This document shows, one piece after another, positions 55,560 through 64,000 of a stretch of 64,000 nt of DNA. Source of the DNA: Rhizobium sp. P32RR-XVIII (lineage in GTDB: Bacteria > Pseudomonadota > Alphaproteobacteria > Rhizobiales > Rhizobiaceae); NCBI RefSeq assembly GCF_012641395.1, contig NZ_JABAIH010000002.1, positions 310,001 to 374,000 on the forward strand, in the 5' to 3' direction. The translations under genes and the position numbers were made by a program. Position 1 is the stretch's first letter. Every line of letters begins with the position of its first letter. Below the pieces are notes generated by a model. The model did no database searches, was not told the origin of the DNA, and worked only from the letters and a program-made list of their open reading frames with translations.

Positions 55560-55960
55560 CCCGCGGCAAGCGCAACTTTCTCTGCGCGCGCCGCCTCGAT
55601 CAGCCGCGCATCAAGGGTCGCCAGTGGTGCGCCTTCGGAAATGGCAAGGGCAAGATAGGCTGCATCGTACGCCGATAGCCGATGGGCGCGTGAAAGCCGG
55701 ATGATCGTAACGTGATCGCTGCCGGGAATTGTTACTATGGGCAGGCTGTCGAGCCGCATGAGACAGGCGAGTATGTCTTCGCCGCTGATGCGCTTCCGGC
55801 GTTCTGCCGAAATCAGGATGTTGCGGATTTCATGCCAGAAAAGGTCCGGAACGAGTGCGTCCTCGGTCTCAAGAAGTGACAGGGCTTTCTCGGCATCGCC
55901 GTTTGTTTCATCTGGCAAAAGCCAGGCGGCGGCGACGGATGCATCGATGACGAAGGCCAT
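55556..55960 (-). CDS. vapC: VapC-type PIN-domain toxin
   Basis: The 134-residue PIN domain ribonuclease has the first acidic residue in FVIDASVAAAW, Glu in FWHEIRNIL, and the later Asp in SAYDAAYLALA and ATLDARLIEAA, forming the metal site. It starts one base into the stop of the antitoxin gene (TGATG). The toxin cleaves RNA when free of VapB. Intact by inspection. Confidence 0.9.
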   Translation of the reverse strand: MAFVIDASVAAAWLLPDETNGDAEKALSLLETEDALVPDLFWHEIRNILISAERRKRISGEDILACLMRLDSLPIVTIPGSDHVTIIRLSRAHRLSAYDAAYLALAISEGAPLATLDARLIEAARAEKVALAAG

Positions 55961-56199
55961 CAGCGCTGGCCTTCGCGCCGCCATTCCTGGATTTCAGCGG
56001 CTGTCGCGCCGGCTCTTGCTTCGCGCTCTGCCCGCAGCGACCGGATGGCTTCCATGCGAAGCCGGCGATCGTCGAATTTGACCATTCGCGCAACTGGCTG
56101 GCTGCCGCGTGAGATGACGATTTCCTCGCCCGCTTCCACCTTGGTCAGCAGGTCCGACAGATGAGTTTTCGCCTCTCCAACTTTCACTTTGATCGTCAT
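55960..56199 (-). CDS. Phd/YefM-type antitoxin (VapB partner)
   Basis: The 79-residue protein starts MTIKVKVGEAKTHLSDLL, followed by KVEAGEEIVISRGSQPVARMV, the Phd/YefM DNA-binding signature. A C-terminal basic/acidic helix would hold the toxin. The start is ATG 56199; eight codons upstream are also open. Coupled to the PIN toxin. Confidence 0.9.
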   Translation of the reverse strand: MTIKVKVGEAKTHLSDLLTKVEAGEEIVISRGSQPVARMVKFDDRRLRMEAIRSLRAEREARAGATAAEIQEWRREGQR

Positions 56200-56295
56200 G
56201 CCCAAACTCCATAGCCAGCCCATAAGTTATGTCTCCATCAGAAGTTGGTCAACCACTTGGTCAAGTGATGGTGGACTCCGAAAAAAGCTCATTTC

Positions 56296-56313
56296 CATTC
56301 ATCTCGTTGTCAC
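56296..56313 (+). promoter_or_regulatory. PHO-box-like sequence upstream of the second PhnM-like gene
   Basis: CATTCAT-CTCG-TTGTCAC at 56296-56313 matches the tandem CTGTCAT-N4-CTGTCAC pattern at 5 and 6 of 7 positions in the two halves. It lies about 60 bases before the start codon and 10 bases before a weak -10-like TATGCG at 56324-56329. PhoB would bind such direct repeats during phosphate starvation. Reading is from sequence; binding is inference. Confidence 0.4.
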
Positions 56314-56371
56314 GAAGCAAGCCTATGCGCTGCTGCTTGGCCGATCATCGCATGCCGTCAGGAGAAAAGTC

Positions 56372-57535
56372 ATGTGGCTCAGCAATTTCACGCTCGTTCT
56401 GCCCGAAGAAGTTGTGAGCCAGGGCTCGGTGCGCATTGAGGACGGCGCGATTGCCGAGATACGGAACGAGCCAGTCGCCAACGCCGCGATCGATGGCGGG
56501 GGCCGGTTGCTGATGCCGGGTTTCGTGGATCTACATGGCGACATGATCGAGCGTGAAATCGCGCCGCGGCCGAACGCCATTATGCCGATCGACTTCGGTA
56601 TTCACGAGCTGGACAAGAAGCTCGCGGCGGCAGGCGTGACAACGGCTTATGCGGCGATTTCCTTCGCGACCGAAAGTGTTTACTGCCACGTCCGATCGCT
56701 GGAAACGACGAACGCCGTCATCGAAGGGATCAATCGCCTCAAGCACAATCTGCTGGTCGACCACCGCGTCCATGCCCGCTACGAAATCACCAATGTGGGG
56801 GCCGCGCCCGCCCTCGAAAAACTCCTCGAAGCCGGCCAGATCGATATGGTTTCGCTGACGGACCATACGCCGGGGCAGGGGCAGTACAACAACATTCAGA
56901 GCTACATATTGAGCATCGCCGAGCGCCGTGCGATCTCCGAGGAGATCGCGGCGGAAATGGTCGCCAAGCGCATCGCCTTGCGCAACAATCCCGAGATCGA
57001 AGCAAAGCTGAAGGAAATCGTCGCGCTGTCGCTGAAGCAGAAGCTTTCGCTTGCGTCGCATGACGATGACAGCGTCGAAAAGGTCGCGGAGATGCATGAT
57101 CTCGGCGTGACGATCAGCGAGTTTCCGGTCACGCTGCCGGCGGCCGAGGAGGCCCGGCGTCGCGGGCTCTGGACGCTCATGGGCGCGCCGAATGCGCTTC
57201 GCGGCCAGTCCATGTCCGGCAATCTGAGCGCGCTCGATGCCGCCAAGTCCGGCCTTTTGACGGTGATCGCGGCGGATTATCACCCGGCAGCGTTCGTCCC
57301 CGGCATCTTCAAGATCGCGGAATACACCGCAATACCGGTCGCAGTCGCGATGGCGACACGGAATGCCGCCCGCTCCGCAGGTCTGACGGATCGCGGCGAG
57401 GTCGCCATCGGCCAGCGTGCCGATCTGGTCGTGGTCGAGCCGGGCAATGTGCATCGCATCCGCGCGACCTTCCGCGGCGGGCGCTTCGTCTATAGCGACG
57501 GCACGTTGCATCAGCTTCAGGCGCTCGCCGCCTGA
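56372..57535 (+). CDS. phnM: PhnM-like amidohydrolase, canonical motifs
   Basis: The 387-residue protein is close to the usual PhnM length. It has HGDM from H55, DHTPGQGQYNN near 164-174, SHDDDSVEK from 229, and AADYHPAAFVPG near 300-311, the set typical of alpha-D-ribose 1-methylphosphonate 5-triphosphate diphosphatases. An AGGAG ribosome site precedes ATG 56372. No other phn gene is near; it lies between vapBC and purN. A paralogue is at 8177. Without PhnI/PhnJ nearby its use in C-P lyase cannot be shown. Confidence 0.88.
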   Translation: MWLSNFTLVLPEEVVSQGSVRIEDGAIAEIRNEPVANAAIDGGGRLLMPGFVDLHGDMIEREIAPRPNAIMPIDFGIHELDKKLAAAGVTTAYAAISFATESVYCHVRSLETTNAVIEGINRLKHNLLVDHRVHARYEITNVGAAPALEKLLEAGQIDMVSLTDHTPGQGQYNNIQSYILSIAERRAISEEIAAEMVAKRIALRNNPEIEAKLKEIVALSLKQKLSLASHDDDSVEKVAEMHDLGVTISEFPVTLPAAEEARRRGLWTLMGAPNALRGQSMSGNLSALDAAKSGLLTVIAADYHPAAFVPGIFKIAEYTAIPVAVAMATRNAARSAGLTDRGEVAIGQRADLVVVEPGNVHRIRATFRGGRFVYSDGTLHQLQALAA

Positions 57536-57540
57536 AGCGA

Positions 57541-58203
57541 TCAGGCGATCAGGGAAATGATGTGATTGGAGCTACCCAGCGTGGCTGCATCCGCGCCGAC
57601 AGCCTTATTTCCTTCCATCCGCACCTTGCCCTCGGCAAAAAGCCGCAGCGCCCGGGGATAAAGCTGGTGCTCCACGGTGAGCACGCGGGCAGCAAGTGTA
57701 TCGGCCGTATCACCGGAGAAGACCGGCACGGCCGCCTGGCCGATCACCGGGCCTTCATCCATGCCCTCGGTCACGAAATGCACGGTGCAGCCCGAGATCC
57801 GCATGCCGGCGTCGATGGCGCGCTGATGCGTGTGCAGCCCGGGAAAGAGCGGCAGGAGGGAAGGGTGAATGTTGATCATCCGGCCCTCATAACGCCGAAT
57901 GAATGTCGCGCTCAGAAGCCGCATATAGCCGGCAAGGCACAGGATGTCCGGCGAGAGCCGGTCCAGCGCTTCGAGGATCGCCGCCTCGTGCGCTTCCTTG
58001 CTTGCATAGTCCTTGCGGATGAAGGCGAAGGCAGGAATGCCTTCAGCAGCAGCTTTCGCAAGACCGCCGGCATTTGCGTTGTCGGAAATCACCCCGACGA
58101 TCTCCGCCGGAAAGTCTTCGGCTTTCGCCGCCTCAACGAGCGCCATCATGTTGGAGCCGCCGCCGGAAATGAAGACGACGACGCGTTTGCGCGGCATGGT
58201 CAT
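57541..58203 (-). CDS. purN: Phosphoribosylglycinamide formyltransferase
   Basis: Transfers a formyl group from 10-formyl-THF to GAR in purine synthesis. The 220-residue protein has [32 protein letters not shown] with the catalytic His, and [19 protein letters not shown]. Its ATG overlaps the purM stop (ATGA). The stop lies 5 bases from the convergent phnM stop. Confidence 0.97.
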   Translation of the reverse strand: MTMPRKRVVVFISGGGSNMMALVEAAKAEDFPAEIVGVISDNANAGGLAKAAAEGIPAFAFIRKDYASKEAHEAAILEALDRLSPDILCLAGYMRLLSATFIRRYEGRMINIHPSLLPLFPGLHTHQRAIDAGMRISGCTVHFVTEGMDEGPVIGQAAVPVFSGDTADTLAARVLTVEHQLYPRALRLFAEGKVRMEGNKAVGADAATLGSSNHIISLIA

Positions 58204-59273
58204 ATGGCAAGCGTGCCCTTGTAAACCGTCCCGGCGGCGCCTTCCGCGCGGGCGATCATGCGGCCGAGGGTGACAACCTTTTCGCCTTCGGCTTCCAGAA
58301 CGGTGGTTACCGCTGCCACGTTTTCAGGCGAGACGACGGCGATCATGCCGACGCCGCAGTTGAAGGTCCGCAGCATTTCCTTGGCTTCGACGCCGCCCGT
58401 CTTGGCGAGCCAGGAGAAGACTGGCGGCACCTTGACGGCGGCAAGATCGATCTCGGCGGCGAGATGTTTGGGCAGCACGCGCGGAATGTTCTCGGGAAAA
58501 CCGCCACCGGTGATGTGCGCCAGTGCCTTGATGGCTTTGGTTTCGCGGATGGCCTTGAGCAGCGGCTTCACATAGATGCGGGTCGGCGTGAGCAATGCCT
58601 CACCGAGCACCTTGCCTTCGGCAAAAGGCGCCGGCGCGTCCCAGCTCAAGCCGGAAAGCTCGACGATCTTGCGCACCAGCGAGAAGCCGTTGGAGTGAAC
58701 GCCGGAGGAGGCGAGGCCGAGGATGATGTCACTTTCAGCAATGTCGCCGGAAGGCAGAAGCTGGCCCCGCTCGGCGGCACCGACGGCAAAGCCTGCAAGA
58801 TCGTAATCGCCGGAGGAGTACATGCCCGGCATTTCCGCTGTTTCGCCGCCGATCAATGCACATCCCGCCTCGCGGCAGCCAGCGGCGATACCGCCGACGA
58901 TCGCCGCGCCCTGGTCCGGATCGAGCTTGCCGGTCGCGAAATAGTCGAGGAAGAAAAGCGGTTCCGCACCCTGTACGACGAGATCGTTGACGCACATCGC
59001 CACCAGGTCGATGCCGACCGTCTCATGATAATCGGCGTCGATCGCGATCTTCAGCTTGGTGCCGACACCGTCATTGGCGGCGACAAGAACCGGATCGGTG
59101 AAGCCCGCGGCCTTGAGGTCGAACAGGCCGCCGAAGCCGCCGATTTCGCCATCGGCGCCAGGGCGGCGCGTGGAACGCACGGCAGGCTTGATTTTTTCTA
59201 CCAGAAGATTGCCGGCATCGATATCGACGCCTGCGTCGCTATAGGTCAGGCCGTTTTTTCCAGACTGGCTCAT
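58200..59273 (-). CDS. purM: Phosphoribosylformylglycinamidine cyclo-ligase
   Basis: The 357-residue AIR synthetase shows [49 protein letters not shown] and [11 protein letters not shown], as in PurM. Coupled to purN by a four-base overlap. With purF and gmk it accounts for four purine genes in the window. Confidence 0.98.
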   Translation of the reverse strand: MSQSGKNGLTYSDAGVDIDAGNLLVEKIKPAVRSTRRPGADGEIGGFGGLFDLKAAGFTDPVLVAANDGVGTKLKIAIDADYHETVGIDLVAMCVNDLVVQGAEPLFFLDYFATGKLDPDQGAAIVGGIAAGCREAGCALIGGETAEMPGMYSSGDYDLAGFAVGAAERGQLLPSGDIAESDIILGLASSGVHSNGFSLVRKIVELSGLSWDAPAPFAEGKVLGEALLTPTRIYVKPLLKAIRETKAIKALAHITGGGFPENIPRVLPKHLAAEIDLAAVKVPPVFSWLAKTGGVEAKEMLRTFNCGVGMIAVVSPENVAAVTTVLEAEGEKVVTLGRMIARAEGAAGTVYKGTLAI

Positions 59274-59515
59274 GCTAATCTCCGATGGCTGTCTTCGGGC
59301 GGTTTTTTAACCGATCTTCACAATGCCGGTCGCAATTGCATGAGAGTGCGCTTTATGCAAGGCGCCGCATAGAGAAAAGCCCTAATTTCCTGCTCTTTCC
59401 ATAGGGGATGACGGGATTTTTCGCAGCAGGGTTGACCATGTTCCAGCCTGCATCCTATGTGCTTCAAGTACCGGCGCGAAGCGATCGCGCCAGGGGCGGA
59501 CGAACGGGGAAAACG

Positions 59516-60637
59516 ATGCCAAATCAGGTCAGCGGGGCTAGTCTGAAGCGTCAGATCTTTTTCTGGCTGGGCGTCTTCGTCTTCTTCGTCATCTTCCTCT
59601 ACATCTTCAGCTCCATCCTGCTGCCTTTCATTGCCGGCATGGCCATCGCCTATTTCCTCGATCCCGTCGCCGACCGTCTGCAGCGCCTGGGCATGAGCCG
59701 CTTGATGGCGACGATCGTCATACTGGTCGCCTTCGTCATCGTCTTCGCGCTGGCGCTGATGATCCTCATTCCGGTGCTGATCAACCAGTTCAACGATTTC
59801 GCGCAGCGCGTTCCGGGCTATATCAGCCAGTTGCAGGCCTACATCGCCGACGCACAGGATTCCGTGATGCCGGACTGGGTCAAGAACCAGCTTGGTACGA
59901 TCAAGGACAATTTCTCCGCAGTCCTTACGGAAGGCATGGGCTTCCTCACCGGCCTCTTTGCGCAGATATGGAACTCCGGCAAGGCGATCGTCGATGTCAT
60001 CTCGCTGCTGGTCGTAACGCCGGTGGTCGCCTTCTATATGCTGCTCGATTGGGACCGCATGGTCGCCAAGGTCGATCAGTGTATCCCCCGCGACTATCTC
60101 AACGACGTCCGCCAGATTGCCCGCGAAATCGATCAGGCGATTGCCGGTTTCGTTCGCGGGCAAGGCTCTCTCTGCCTGATCCTCGGGATTTACTACGCGG
60201 CCGGGCTGTCGCTCGTCGGCTTGAACTTTGGCCTGCTCATCGGCCTCTTTGCCGGCATGATCAGCTTCATTCCCTATGTCGGCTCGCTGGTCGGTCTGGT
60301 TCTTGCCGTCGGCGTTGCCATCGTGCAGTTCTGGCCGGATTACCTGTGGATCGGCGCGGTGCTGGCAGTCTTCTTCAGCGGTCAGTTCCTGGAGGGCAAT
60401 ATCCTGCAGCCGAAGCTCGTCGGCCATAGCGTCGGCCTTCATCCGGTCTGGCTGATGTTCGCCCTTTTTGCGTTCGGTGCGCTCTTCGGCTTTGTCGGCC
60501 TGCTGGTTGCCGTCCCGGCAGCCGCCGTCGTCGGCGTGCTTGTCCGTTTTGCGCTCGCGCGCTACCTTCAGAGCGATCTTTATGCGGGCCAGTCGCAACC
60601 TGCTGCGGCCCGGAAGACAAAAGCCGATTCAAAATGA
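59516..60637 (+). CDS. AI-2E family transporter
   Basis: The 373-residue membrane protein has seven or eight hydrophobic segments. It has the family ending GNILQPKLVGHSVGLHPVWLMFALFAFGALFG, and the N-terminal part contains GMAIAYFLDPVADRLQ. The family includes E. coli TqsA, tied to AI-2 export, but members have varied roles (e.g. Na+/H+ antiport). The start ATG 59516 follows GGGGAAAACG. Its stop overlaps the hdaA start by four bases. Confidence 0.9.
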   Translation: MPNQVSGASLKRQIFFWLGVFVFFVIFLYIFSSILLPFIAGMAIAYFLDPVADRLQRLGMSRLMATIVILVAFVIVFALALMILIPVLINQFNDFAQRVPGYISQLQAYIADAQDSVMPDWVKNQLGTIKDNFSAVLTEGMGFLTGLFAQIWNSGKAIVDVISLLVVTPVVAFYMLLDWDRMVAKVDQCIPRDYLNDVRQIAREIDQAIAGFVRGQGSLCLILGIYYAAGLSLVGLNFGLLIGLFAGMISFIPYVGSLVGLVLAVGVAIVQFWPDYLWIGAVLAVFFSGQFLEGNILQPKLVGHSVGLHPVWLMFALFAFGALFGFVGLLVAVPAAAVVGVLVRFALARYLQSDLYAGQSQPAAARKTKADSK

Positions 60638-61332
60638 GCGACGTGAAGCGCAGCGCGGGGGAGCAGCTCCCGCTGGTCTTTTCTCATGATGCCGCAAGCA
60701 GCCGGGACGATCTCCTGATCTCGGACCGCCTGAGCGCTGCCGTGACTATCGTCGACGCCTGGCCGCAATGGCCATCTCCTGTCGTCATTCTCGCCGGACC
60801 GGTCGGTTCCGGAAAGACGCATTTGGCGACGATTTGGGAGGAGCGCAGCGGGGCCGAACGCATTCACCCGAAGTCCGGATCCGACGCCGCGCTTGCCGCT
60901 GCCAACGGTCCGGTTCTTTTCGAGGATGTCGACCGCCTCGGCTTCGACGACACCGAGCTTTTTCACGTCATCAACAGCGTGCGCGAAAACGGCAACAGCC
61001 TGTTGATGACCAGCCGTCTCTGGCCGATGTCTTGGCCCGTTCAGCTTCCCGACCTGCGCTCAAGGCTCAAGGCGGCGACGACCGTCGAAATCGGCGAGCC
61101 CGACGAGGAATTGCTGTCGCAGGTCATCGTCAAGCTCTTCTCCGACCGTCAGCTTAATATAGATGACAAACTCGTGCTCTATATCGTCAACCGGATGGAA
61201 CGGTCGCTGAATGCGGCTCAGACGATTGTCGAGCGGCTCGATCGGCTGGCTTGGTCGCGAGGCACCAAGATCACTCGAGCGATGGCAGCCGAGGTATTGA
61301 ATGAATTGGGAAATTCCGGTTCGCTTGATTGA
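60634..61332 (+). CDS. hdaA: DnaA-related replication regulator HdaA
   Basis: The 232-residue DnaA-like ATPase lacks the DnaA DNA-binding domain. The N-terminal motif QLPLVF at 11-16 is the beta-clamp-binding peptide of Hda proteins. Walker A is GPVGSGKTH, Walker B region LFEDVDR, and a lid ends SLNAAQTIVERLDRLAW. It would stimulate hydrolysis of DnaA-ATP after initiation. It overlaps the AI-2E gene and precedes ppk. Confidence 0.93.
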   Translation: MSDVKRSAGEQLPLVFSHDAASSRDDLLISDRLSAAVTIVDAWPQWPSPVVILAGPVGSGKTHLATIWEERSGAERIHPKSGSDAALAAANGPVLFEDVDRLGFDDTELFHVINSVRENGNSLLMTSRLWPMSWPVQLPDLRSRLKAATTVEIGEPDEELLSQVIVKLFSDRQLNIDDKLVLYIVNRMERSLNAAQTIVERLDRLAWSRGTKITRAMAAEVLNELGNSGSLD

Positions 61333-61364
61333 CTGTCACAGTTCCGTCGTGAAACTGATATAAT
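61333..61364 (+). promoter_or_regulatory. Candidate PHO box and -10 element upstream of ppk
   Basis: CTGTCAC (61333-61339), AGTT, CCGTCGT (61344-61350) resemble the tandem half-sites of a PhoB box (7 and 5 of 7 matches to CTGTCA[CT]). A consensus -10 TATAAT follows at 61359-61364 and the ppk ATG at 61398. In Pho promoters the box replaces the -35. ppk is a known Pho regulon member in several proteobacteria. Binding is inference. Confidence 0.55.
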
Positions 61365-61397
61365 TCGCAGGGACGAATAAACGGGGCGGATCGACAT

Positions 61398-63602
61398 ATG
61401 GACAGTGCAGTTGCAGAGCATCAGGAATCCCTTCCTCCAACACCGGCCGTCGTCCCTCCGCTGGAAGAGCTGCTGAGCAGTCCTGAACGCTTCATCAACC
61501 GCGAATTTTCCTGGCTGCAGTTCAACCGCCGTGTTCTTGAGGAAACCCTGAACACCGAGCATCCGCTGCTTGAACGCGTCCGCTTCCTGTCGATTTCCGC
61601 CGCCAACCTCGACGAGTTCTTCATGGTGCGCGTCGCGGGCCTCGAGGGCCAGGTCCGGCAGAACATCGCCATCCGCACACCGGACGGCAAGACACCTGCC
61701 GAACAGCTCGATGCCATTTTGCGGGAGATCGACAATCTGCAGATGGAACAACAGGCTTCGCTCGCCGTTCTGCAGCAGTATCTCGCCAAGGAAGACATTC
61801 TGTTCGTACGCCCCGGCGCTCTCAGCGACGCCGATCGGCAGTGGCTGGCGGCAGAGTTCGAACAGGCGATCTTTCCGGTTCTGACGCCGCTCTCGATCGA
61901 CCCGGCCCACCCGTTCCCCTTCATTCCCAATCTCGGCTTCTCGATCGGTCTGCAGCTTACCAGCAAGCACGGCCGTGAGCCGATGACGGCGCTGCTGCGC
62001 CTGCCGCCCGCCTTGGACCGTTTCGTGCGCCTGCCGGATGACGGAGGGACGATCCGCTACATCACGCTGGAAGACGTGGCGAACATCTTCATCCACCGCC
62101 TCTACCCCGGCTACGAGGTGCAGGGCTCGGGTACGTTCCGCATCATCCGCGACAGCGATATCGAAGTCGAGGAAGAGGCCGAAGACCTCGTGCGCTTCTT
62201 CGAAACAGCACTCAAGCGCCGGCGCCGCGGCAAGGTGATCCGCATCGAAACGGATTCCGAAATGCCGGCGTCGCTGCGTCATTTCGTGGTGCAGGCGATG
62301 AACGTGCCCGACAATCGCGTCGCCGTTCTGCCGGGCCTGCTGGCGCTCAACACGCTCTCGGAAATCACCAAGGCGCCGCGCGACGATCTCCGATTTCCAC
62401 CCTACAATGCGCGATTTCCCGAGCGCGTCCGCGAACACGCCGGAGACTGCTTCGCCGCAATCCGCGAGAAGGACATGGTGGTTCATCACCCCTACGAGTC
62501 TTTCGACGTGGTGGTCCAGTTTCTTCTCCAGGCTGCGCGCGATCCTGACGTTCTGGCGATAAAGCAGACGCTTTACCGCACCTCGAATGACAGCCCGATC
62601 GTCCGCGCGCTGATTGACGCCGCCGAATCGGGCAAGTCGGTGACTGCCCTTGTCGAACTCAAGGCCCGTTTCGACGAAGAGGCGAACATCCGCTGGGCGC
62701 GCGATCTCGAGCGCGCCGGCGTGCAGGTCGTCTTCGGCTTCATCGAACTCAAGACACATGCAAAGATGTCACTGGTCGTTCGCCGCGAGGAGGGCAGGCT
62801 CCGCAGCTATTGCCACCTCGGCACCGGCAACTACCATCCGATCACCGCGAAGATCTACACCGACCTTTCCTTCTTCACCTGCAATCCGGTGATCGCCCAC
62901 GACATGGCGAACATCTTCAACTTCATCACCGGCTACGGCGAGCCGGAAGAAAGCATGAAGCTCGCGGTTTCGCCCTACACGCTGCGCGACCGCATTCTTC
63001 GTCACATCGACGAGGAGATCGCCCATGCCAAGAACGGAGCGCCTGCCGCTATCTGGATGAAGATGAACGCGCTCGTTGATCCTGAGATCATCGATGCGCT
63101 CTATACGGCAAGCCGCGCCGGTGTGGAGATCGATCTCGTCGTTCGCGGCATCTGCTGCCTGCGGCCGCAAGTACCGGGTCTGTCGGACAATATTCGCGTC
63201 AAGTCGATCGTCGGCCGCTTCCTGGAACACAGCCGCATCTTCTGCTTCGGCAATGGCCATGGGCTGCCGTCGGACAAGGCGCTCGTTTATATCGGCTCCG
63301 CCGACATGATGCCGAGAAACCTCGACCGCCGCGTCGAAACGCTTGTTCCGCTCACCAATCCGACTGTCCACGAGCAGGTTTTGTCCCAGATCATGCTCGG
63401 CAATATCATTGACAATCAGCAGAGCTACGAGATATTGCCCGACGGCACGTCTCGGCGCATGGAAGTGCGCAAGGGCGAAGAGCCGTTCAACGCGCAGCAG
63501 TATTTCATGACTAACCCCAGCCTGTCCGGCCGCGGTGAAGCCCTGAAATCCAGCGCTCCAAAGCTGATTGCCAGTCTGCTTTCCGGCTGGACCAAGAGAT
63601 AA
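61398..63602 (+). CDS. ppk: Polyphosphate kinase 1
   Basis: The 734-residue enzyme makes inorganic polyphosphate from ATP. It has the N-terminal domain ([18 protein letters not shown]), the catalytic His region ([13 protein letters not shown], then [11 protein letters not shown]) and the second histidine domain near [14 protein letters not shown]. Its promoter region holds a PHO-box-like sequence. The downstream gene is ppx. Confidence 0.98.
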   Translation: MDSAVAEHQESLPPTPAVVPPLEELLSSPERFINREFSWLQFNRRVLEETLNTEHPLLERVRFLSISAANLDEFFMVRVAGLEGQVRQNIAIRTPDGKTPAEQLDAILREIDNLQMEQQASLAVLQQYLAKEDILFVRPGALSDADRQWLAAEFEQAIFPVLTPLSIDPAHPFPFIPNLGFSIGLQLTSKHGREPMTALLRLPPALDRFVRLPDDGGTIRYITLEDVANIFIHRLYPGYEVQGSGTFRIIRDSDIEVEEEAEDLVRFFETALKRRRRGKVIRIETDSEMPASLRHFVVQAMNVPDNRVAVLPGLLALNTLSEITKAPRDDLRFPPYNARFPERVREHAGDCFAAIREKDMVVHHPYESFDVVVQFLLQAARDPDVLAIKQTLYRTSNDSPIVRALIDAAESGKSVTALVELKARFDEEANIRWARDLERAGVQVVFGFIELKTHAKMSLVVRREEGRLRSYCHLGTGNYHPITAKIYTDLSFFTCNPVIAHDMANIFNFITGYGEPEESMKLAVSPYTLRDRILRHIDEEIAHAKNGAPAAIWMKMNALVDPEIIDALYTASRAGVEIDLVVRGICCLRPQVPGLSDNIRVKSIVGRFLEHSRIFCFGNGHGLPSDKALVYIGSADMMPRNLDRRVETLVPLTNPTVHEQVLSQIMLGNIIDNQQSYEILPDGTSRRMEVRKGEEPFNAQQYFMTNPSLSGRGEALKSSAPKLIASLLSGWTKR

Positions 63603-63614
63603 AACTGGACCTGC

Positions 63615-64000
63615 ATGGTTGAATCAGAAGCCCAGGGGCGCCTTCCAGGAATAGCCCCGGTCTCCGTCATCGATATCGGGTCGAACTCGGTCCGCTTGGT
63701 CGTTTACGAGGGCCTCGCCCGGTCGCCGACGATCCTTTTCAACGAAAAGGTGCTTTGCGGCCTTGGGAAGGGCATCGCTTTGACCGGCAAGATGGATGAA
63801 GGAAGCGTCGCCCGCGCGCTGGCCGCTCTCCACCGCTTCAAGGCTCTGTCTGCGCAGGCACGCGCCTCGACCATGTACGTGCTTGCGACGGCCGCCGCGC
63901 GCGAAGCCTCCAACGGCCCCGATTTCATTCACAAGGCGGAAACGATCCTCCAACGCAAGATCCGGGTATTGTCCGGAGGCGAGGAGGCCAAGTTCTCCGC
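63615..64000 (+). CDS. ppx: Exopolyphosphatase (Ppx/GppA), 3'-truncated
   Basis: Only the first 128 residues are inside the window; the frame is open at the edge. VSVIDIGSNSVRLVVYEG is the phosphate-binding loop of the ASKHA-fold Ppx/GppA family, and LATAAAREASN and VLSGGEEAKFS follow in the usual order. Located 12 bases after ppk, the common ppk-ppx pair for polyphosphate turnover. The identity as exopolyphosphatase or pppGpp phosphatase cannot be told apart here. Confidence 0.92.
   Translation, partial: MVESEAQGRLPGIAPVSVIDIGSNSVRLVVYEGLARSPTILFNEKVLCGLGKGIALTGKMDEGSVARALAALHRFKALSAQARASTMYVLATAAAREASNGPDFIHKAETILQRKIRVLSGGEEAKFS

Noticed and set aside
61218..62759. 513-codon antisense frame over hdaA and ppk
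   Set aside because: Overlaps two certain genes and its translation is composition-biased without domains.
1..64000. CRISPR arrays, tRNA/rRNA genes, insertion sequences, phage modules
   Set aside because: No regularly spaced repeats, no paired tRNA stems, no transposase or integrase motifs were seen; the GH25 fragment alone is not enough to claim a prophage.

Overview
The window is a 64 kb stretch of high-GC chromosome from an alphaproteobacterium, almost certainly a Rhizobiaceae member (Rhizobium/Agrobacterium/Neorhizobium/Sinorhizobium group). The reasons are the local gene orders (radA-cvpA-purF, rpsF-rpsR-DUF2232-rplI, lptF-lptG-lptD-surA-pdxA-rsmA, uvrC-pgsA-moaD-moaE, hdaA-ppk-ppx), a RopB/Omp25-type outer membrane barrel, and intergenic palindromes of the RIME type. 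Species cannot be assigned from sequence reading alone. No rRNA, tRNA, CRISPR array, transposase or phage module was seen.

Layout. 0-12 kb: a truncated GH25 lysozyme, then a minus-strand housekeeping block (dnaB, alr, radA, cvpA, purF, an SDR). Accessory genes interrupt it: a TumE/TumA-type toxin-antitoxin pair, a PhnM-like hydrolase, a LysE exporter and a parD gene with a frame-disrupted parE abutting radA. 12-15 kb: a MarR-controlled MFS/HlyD efflux operon with a visible promoter and operator. 15-18 kb: the rpsF-rpsR-DUF2232-rplI ribosomal operon. 18-21 kb: a DUF1254 secreted protein and an aldo/keto reductase. 21-28 kb: fatty-acid and envelope genes fabD-fabG-acpP-fabF-mltG-yicC-gmk. 28-36 kb: an LPS-export and outer-membrane biogenesis operon (lptF, lptG, lptD, surA-like, pdxA, rsmA) and a PAP2 phosphatase with a variant motif. 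36-43 kb: pepA-holC, a galactose dehydrogenase-like enzyme, an ABC-F ATPase and a GGDEF protein. 43-52 kb: ndk, a CGNR regulator coupled to a lipoprotein, an orphan LivH-like permease, the SDR-uvrC-pgsA-moaD-moaE operon, a RopB porin-like barrel, a GST and rlmJ. 52-64 kb: a molybdopterin oxidoreductase with a NudK-like Nudix, vapBC, a second PhnM-like hydrolase, purM-purN, an AI-2E family transporter, hdaA, ppk and the start of ppx.

How the parts fit together. De novo purine synthesis is spread over the window (purF; purM-purN; gmk), as is envelope building (fab cluster, mltG, lpt genes, PAP2, RopB). Three genes with phosphorus functions (two PhnM-like enzymes and ppk) each have a sequence resembling a PHO box upstream. 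The match is best at ppk, where a consensus -10 follows. If tests support this, the window would contain an unlinked PhoB-controlled set that includes two PhnM paralogues lying outside any phn operon. Other signals worth attention are three intergenic inverted-repeat elements (one made of four back-to-back 9-bp hairpins), three toxin-antitoxin loci in different states of integrity, a GGDEF protein with a non-consensus signature and a solitary branched-chain amino-acid permease. Most of the remaining sequence is ordinary conserved core genome.
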